DNA of 9,339 bases from Bifidobacteriaceae bacterium NR021 (GTDB lineage Bacteria; Actinomycetota; Actinomycetes; Actinomycetales; Bifidobacteriaceae): assembly GCA_003585845.1 (NCBI GenBank), contig NQOP01000003.1, positions 71,052-80,390 of the forward strand. Direction: 5' to 3'. The position numbers and the translations under genes are program-made. Positions 5,960 through 9,339 of the stretch are shown in pieces; position 1 is the stretch's first letter, and each line of letters begins with the position of its first letter. The notes under the pieces are model-generated. The model was given only the letters and a program-made list of their open reading frames with translations. It made no database searches and was not told the origin of the DNA.

Positions 5960-5999
5960 CACTCGAAGAAAACAAGCAAGAGAATAATAGGAGAAATGT

Positions 6000-6839
6000 A
6001 TGAATGATCATCTTGACCTTATAAACAAACTCAACTCAATTCATGACTCTGACATAAGGCAAGCTACATTCATACCTAATTATCACAATATTATTGCTCT
6101 CATACATGCAACTCAGGTGTTACTTTTGCCTGAGTTGCATGTGCGCAATGAAAACAACAATACTACGCAACTCAATGCTACTTTGAATACCGTTACTTCA
6201 AACGCATTAGACACTATAGAACGCATTATATTCCACGAACTTCAATGCTATACAGACGACACAGTTAAAATTCGAGAAACTTGCAATCAATTTATAAGCA
6301 CGCTTCCTGCAATTAAAAAGTTACTTTTAACAGATATTCAAGCAATATACGAAGGCGATCCTGCTTGCAAAAGCAAAGTAGAAGTTACGCTCGCATATCC
6401 CGGGTTTTATGCAATGCTTATTCACCGCACAGCTCACGCACTCTACGAGCTTAACGTGCCGCTAATTCCTAGACTTATGAGCGAATATGCTCACAGAAAA
6501 ACCGGAATTGACATTCATCCAGGAGCAAAAATTGGCGCATATTTTTGCATTGATCACGGAACTGGAATTGTAATCGGAGAAACAACTGCAATCGGCGAGC
6601 ATGTTAAGCTTTACCAAGGAGTAACGCTTGGTGCGAAAAGTTTTGCGCTAGACGAGGACGGAAATCCTGTAAAAGGCGGAAAGCGACACCCGAATATTGG
6701 AGACAATGTAGTAATTTACGCAAATGCTACTATTCTTGGCGGCGAAACAACAATCGGAAGCGGAAGCGTAATTGCAGCAAACGCGTGGATAAACCGCAGC
6801 ATTCCTGCAAACACAACCTACCACTTCCCTAAAGCCTAA
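6000..6839 (+). CDS. cysE: Serine O-acetyltransferase, EpsC type
   Basis: ATG at 6000 with AGGAG (5989-5993) six bases upstream; 279 residues. It transfers acetyl from acetyl-CoA to serine, giving O-acetylserine for CysK. An N-terminal helical region (about 1-150) carries DIQAIYEGDPA (112-122) and HRTAH (142-146). A left-handed beta-helix of hexapeptide repeats follows (about 168-270), with the conserved DIHPGA (171-176) and DHGTGIVIGE (185-194) catalytic and substrate segments, QGVTLG (206-211) and KRHP (228-231). The arrangement matches the EpsC-type serine acetyltransferases. The protein ends YHFPKA directly after the helix, so it lacks the C-terminal isoleucine tail that docks classical CysE into the CysK active site. 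The region around 50-65 is Asn/Thr-rich and probably a loop. Co-transcription with cysK is likely. Confidence 0.92.
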   Translation: MNDHLDLINKLNSIHDSDIRQATFIPNYHNIIALIHATQVLLLPELHVRNENNNTTQLNATLNTVTSNALDTIERIIFHELQCYTDDTVKIRETCNQFISTLPAIKKLLLTDIQAIYEGDPACKSKVEVTLAYPGFYAMLIHRTAHALYELNVPLIPRLMSEYAHRKTGIDIHPGAKIGAYFCIDHGTGIVIGETTAIGEHVKLYQGVTLGAKSFALDEDGNPVKGGKRHPNIGDNVVIYANATILGGETTIGSGSVIAANAWINRSIPANTTYHFPKA

Positions 6840-6863
6840 TGCGCACTAAAAATACTGATTCCA

Positions 6864-6913
6864 CTTCTACTATTTTATTGAACATCTGCTAGATTCATTT
6901 ACAATAACACCTC
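6864..6913 (-). pseudogene. Decayed copy of the GNAT gene's RBS and N-terminus
   Basis: On the minus strand a GAGGTG site is followed by ATG (6898-6896) and codons for MNLADVQ, then TAA (6877-6875). The GNAT gene at 4306 begins MNLADVQIKE behind the same sequence; the 35-bp core matches at 32 positions. One missing base at codon 8 produces the early stop, and recognisable similarity fades by about 6864. The rest of the gene is absent, so this is a fragment left by duplication and deletion. A functional seven-residue peptide is possible but unsupported. It lies beyond the sstT terminator stem on that strand. Confidence 0.55.
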
Positions 6914-6920
6914 GCAAAAC

Positions 6921-6968
6921 ATAGCAAAAGTGCGCGCTCGTAAACGTAAGAACGTCAGAACGCGCACT
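6921..6968 (-). terminator. Terminator between convergent sstT and cysE
   Basis: AGTGCGCG (6929-6936) and CGCGCACT (6961-6968) form a perfect 8-bp GC-rich stem with a 24-nt loop. On the minus strand the stem is followed by TTT, GCTATG and another TTTT, so it best serves sstT. On the + strand no T-run follows, but the same stem may help end the cysE message. Confidence 0.5.
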
Positions 6969-6992
6969 AATAATAATACTTAATAACAGATG

Positions 6993-7019
6993 CAACCGCT
7001 ACAACAGCTAGAACAGCTA
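6993..7019 (-). repeat. Three tandem 9-bp repeats over the sstT stop codon
   Basis: On the minus strand, TAGCTGTTC, TAGCTGTTG and TAGCGGTTG follow one another. The first TAG (7019-7017) is the sstT stop, and the period of nine keeps the other two TAGs in frame. Readthrough would meet three stops in 21 bases. Confidence 0.6.
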
Positions 7020-8273
7020 CTTTTTAATTTGCACAGTCTCGTGATCCCTGCCCATCTTAAACTTAATACCTGCACGCTGCCACATGCGATATTCACCAAC
7101 CGCAGTAAAGAGAACATCCGTGGAAGAGTTAAGTGCAGTTTCGCAAGAATCCTGAAGAACGCCAATAATAAGACCAATAGCAACTACTTGCATAGCGATA
7201 TCGTTTGAAATACCAAACGACGAGCATGCAAGAGGTATAAGCAAAAGCGAACCACCAGCTACACCAGATGCGCCTGCAGCAGAAACTGCAGAAAGCACAG
7301 AAAGAATCACAGCCGTTGGAATATCAACGCGAATACCAAGCGTGTGAGCAGCGCACAAAGCCATAATAGAAATCGTTATAGCAGCACCACTCATATTAAT
7401 GGTTGATCCAAGTGGTATAGAAACCGAGTAATTGTCTTTATTAAAACCGAGCTTTTCACACAAATTCATGTTTACAGGAATATTTGCAGCAGAAGAACGC
7501 ATAAAGAACGCTGTAACTCCAGAATCGCGCAAAGTTCTCAATACAAGAGGATACGGATTCTTGCCAGTAAGCACAAAAACCAAAATAGGATTTATAATCA
7601 AAGCAACAACAGCCATAGTGCCTACTAACAAGGCAATAACGGAACCGTATTCACTAAAAATACGAAGACCATTGCTTGCAACTGTTGTATAAACAAGACC
7701 CATAATGCCAAAAGGTGCTGCGTTAATAATCCAGTGAACAATTTTTCCAATAGCAGACGAAACGTTGTCAAAGAATGCTTTAGTGGAAGGCTCAGCCAAG
7801 CGAAGTGCTACACCAAACGCGATTGCCCAGAATAAAATACCAATAAAGTTTCCCTTAGCAAGAGCATCTACAGGGTTTACAACAATATTTAGCACAAGAG
7901 AATTAAGAACTTCGCCGATTCCTTGAGGAGATGGCGAAGACGCTGCTGCAACATGAGCAAAAGTGAAGTCAACAGGGAAAATCATGGCTGCACATACAGC
8001 TATAAGACTCGCAATAAACGTAGAAAGTGCATACAACACGATTACAAGCTTCATGTTTCCAACACTTTTTGCTTTTGCAAGCGCACCAATCACAAGGCAA
8101 AATACCAAGATAGGCGCAACGGATTTAAGTGCGCTCACAAACAGCTTTCCCATAAGATCTAGCACATAAACGTGAGCTGGCACAAAAATGCCAAGTGCAG
8201 CGCCTAGAAAAAGACCAATAACAATACGCAGAATAAGGTCAATGTTATTCCACTTTTGAATAATCTTGTGCAT
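7017..8273 (-). CDS. sstT: Serine/threonine:Na+ symporter SstT
   Basis: ATG at 8273-8271 with AGGAG (8284-8280) six bases upstream; 418 residues, matching the roughly 414 of the E. coli protein. It imports L-serine and L-threonine with sodium across the cytoplasmic membrane and belongs to the dicarboxylate/amino acid:cation symporter (glutamate transporter fold) family. Family marks are RSSAANIPVN (259-268, first re-entrant hairpin), GSTINMSGAA (289-298), GASGVAGGSLLLIP (334-347, second hairpin) and DSCETALNSSTD (375-386). These agree almost residue for residue with recalled SstT sequence. At least eight hydrophobic segments are visible. The gene converges on cysE, whose substrate is serine. 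It has its own promoter with a nested dyad upstream, and a likely terminator in the shared intergenic gap. Confidence 0.94.
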   Translation of the reverse strand: MHKIIQKWNNIDLILRIVIGLFLGAALGIFVPAHVYVLDLMGKLFVSALKSVAPILVFCLVIGALAKAKSVGNMKLVIVLYALSTFIASLIAVCAAMIFPVDFTFAHVAAASSPSPQGIGEVLNSLVLNIVVNPVDALAKGNFIGILFWAIAFGVALRLAEPSTKAFFDNVSSAIGKIVHWIINAAPFGIMGLVYTTVASNGLRIFSEYGSVIALLVGTMAVVALIINPILVFVLTGKNPYPLVLRTLRDSGVTAFFMRSSAANIPVNMNLCEKLGFNKDNYSVSIPLGSTINMSGAAITISIMALCAAHTLGIRVDIPTAVILSVLSAVSAAGASGVAGGSLLLIPLACSSFGISNDIAMQVVAIGLIIGVLQDSCETALNSSTDVLFTAVGEYRMWQRAGIKFKMGRDHETVQIKK

Positions 8274-8352
8274 GAGAGTCTCCTGTATAGTAATTTGTGC
8301 AGAATGTTTTATACTCTTTTACGTGTATTAGCACTTGCAAGATTTTTATTTT

Positions 8353-8395
8353 TTAAAGATTATACATAAGGATGCATATATATGCAAATCTTTAA
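8353..8395. promoter_or_regulatory. Nested dyads over the sstT promoter
   Basis: TTAAAGATT (8353-8361) and AATCTTTAA (8387-8395) are perfect 9-bp inverted repeats. Between them lies a perfect 14-bp palindrome, TGCATATATATGCA (8373-8386). The palindrome overlaps the -35 and spacer of the predicted promoter and the left outer arm overlaps the -10. The placement suits a repressor operator; no regulator gene is in view. Confidence 0.45.
8359..8387 (-). promoter_or_regulatory. Promoter of sstT
   Basis: On the minus strand TTGCAT (8387-8382) is followed after 17 bp by a perfect TATAAT (8364-8359). The implied start near 8352 gives a 5' leader of about 80 nt. The -10 is ideal and the -35 partial. 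Confidence 0.6.
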
Positions 8396-8438
8396 GTTTT
8401 AGCGTTTTAACAATGCCTTTTGCTTAAAATTAGTCCTT

Positions 8439-8458
8439 ATTAATCGTCATTAATCGTC
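8439..8458. repeat. Two tandem 10-bp repeats at the end of the MFS gene
   Basis: ATTAATCGTC is repeated exactly at 8439-8448 and 8449-8458, the second copy touching the MFS stop codon. It looks like a simple local duplication. No function is evident, and no intrinsic terminator for the MFS gene was found in the 184-bp gap to sstT. Confidence 0.5.
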
Positions 8459-9339
8459 TAATCTACATAGCTAGTATTTGGCAACTGTGGCAAAACAACC
8501 AGCAAACCGGCAGTAAAAATCAGCGCAAGTATAGGCAACAGATGCCATTGGAACGTAGACGAGAATGCAAATCCAATCCAAGATCCGCTAGTAGCACCAA
8601 TCGCAAACGCAAGGCGCGCCCAACCAGAAAACTTAGCGAGCGCACTACCTTTAAACAGAATCTGACGCGCAACAATAATCGGCTCAACCAACAACATTCC
8701 ACCAATCGATTCAAGGAAGAACGCAACCCACATTATTGGCAAAAGACTACTAAACATAAAGCAATAAGCAAGCAAGCTCACAACAATTCCTAAAACCGCT
8801 ATTTTTCTTAAACCGAGTTTTTGAGACGAATGCGCATATAAAACGGACGCAAGCACGCTTCCTACACCACTGAAAATATACAGTATTGTTAAGGATTTAG
8901 AGCCATATTGCTTACCAAGACCAAGAAGAATATAGGAAACAGAGCATGCAGGAATAAAAGCAACCAAAAGAGATCCGGCAAGAAGCATGATTTTACTCTT
9001 GAGCGATGGATTCGCAGATTTCTTAATAGTAGATTGATTATCTGCAGATTTGGAATCTGCTTTATTTTCCAGTTCCGTTTGCTTTTCTTGATTTTCTTGC
9101 GATTCATTCTCTACATCTTGCGACGCTTCCTCTTCTACGCAAGACGCTTGCGAAATATCTTGTTTCATAATAAATCGCGTAGCACAAGCCGCAAAAGAAG
9201 TAATAGACGAGAAAATCAAAACCGCAGGAATCGACCAGCTTGCAATCCAAGATCCAAGCGGAGAGCCGAGTAACGTTCCTGTAACACTCGCCAAAACGCT
9301 CACAATGCCGCTGTAGTTGACAATCATGCTGTCATCACC
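8458..9339 (-). CDS. Major facilitator superfamily transporter, 5' partial
   Basis: The frame is open to the right edge of the window and ends at TAG (8460-8458). The in-frame ATG at 9327 is probably internal, since only two hydrophobic segments precede the central loop. What is present, numbered from that ATG, is two segments (about 3-26 and 30-48) read as TM5-6. A highly charged Glu/Gln/Lys/Ser-rich cytoplasmic loop of roughly 60 residues (about 50-110) follows, and then six segments (about 112-285) read as TM7-12. This half-and-loop plan is that of a 12-TM MFS carrier missing TM1-4 here. A GlyLeuArgLys turn in the second half resembles the usual TM8-9 loop. No substrate can be named; drug efflux is the commonest role for such single genes. 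Confidence 0.75.
   Translation of the reverse strand, partial: GDDSMIVNYSGIVSVLASVTGTLLGSPLGSWIASWSIPAVLIFSSITSFAACATRFIMKQDISQASCVEEEASQDVENESQENQEKQTELENKADSKSADNQSTIKKSANPSLKSKIMLLAGSLLVAFIPACSVSYILLGLGKQYGSKSLTILYIFSGVGSVLASVLYAHSSQKLGLRKIAVLGIVVSLLAYCFMFSSLLPIMWVAFFLESIGGMLLVEPIIVARQILFKGSALAKFSGWARLAFAIGATSGSWIGFAFSSTFQWHLLPILALIFTAGLLVVLPQLPNTSYVD

Larger units (their letters stand above)
6841..6970. repeat. 9-bp direct repeats flanking the cysE-sstT spacer insert
   Basis: GCGCACTAA occurs at 6841-6849, directly after the cysE stop, and at 6962-6970. The segment between carries the decayed GNAT start and one arm of the terminator hairpin. Because GCGCACT (6841-6847) and GCGCACT (6962-6968) can each pair with AGTGCGC (6929-6935), two alternative stems are possible. 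Confidence 0.45.

Noticed and set aside
7923..8169. Plus-strand frames opposite sstT.
   Set aside because: SstT coding evidence on the other strand is decisive and these frames have no RBS.

Overview
The window is low-GC, AT-rich in its intergenic DNA, and compactly coded on both strands. The gene set is an EpsC-type serine acetyltransferase paired with CysK, an SstT serine/threonine importer, a single-subunit ABC exporter and a nucleoside phosphorylase. With the base composition this reads most like a host-associated Gardnerella-type member of the Bifidobacteriaceae. That is inference from recalled protein similarity, and another low-GC Gram-positive is not excluded.

Layout, left to right. 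Positions 1-612 hold the C-terminal part of an NhaC/YuiF-type antiporter (+ strand), followed by a strong intrinsic terminator. An ABC exporter half-transporter (2658-892), a nucleoside phosphorylase (3754-2945) and a GNAT acetyltransferase (4306-3884) run on the minus strand, probably as separate transcripts. A 46-bp dispersed repeat occurs at 751-796 and again at 3819-3864, each time downstream of a minus-strand gene. Positions 4511-4950 form a long leader for cysK (4951-5883) and cysE (6000-6839). SstT (8273-7017, minus) converges on cysE. A major facilitator transporter (minus) runs off the right edge.

The most interesting element is the cysK leader. A near-consensus promoter (TTGACA-N17-TATAGT) precedes a well-placed Shine-Dalgarno and a 28-codon peptide. 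Six of eight consecutive codons in that peptide (10-17) are Cys, with a seventh Cys at codon 26. A hairpin, a perfect intrinsic terminator with seven Ts, a nested set of inverted repeats and about 105 nt of AT-rich leader follow, ending at the cysK ribosome-binding site. This has the layout of a cysteine-responsive attenuator: ribosome stalling at Cys codons when Cys-tRNA is short would let RNA polymerase pass the terminator and express the serine-to-cysteine pathway. The peptide is too short to be noticed by ordinary gene finding.

The pathway fits its surroundings. SstT imports serine, CysE makes O-acetylserine and CysK makes cysteine. Other structure worth attention is a decayed copy of the GNAT gene's RBS and first codons between cysE and sstT, nested dyads over the sstT promoter, and a three-fold 9-bp repeat at the sstT stop that creates three in-frame stops.
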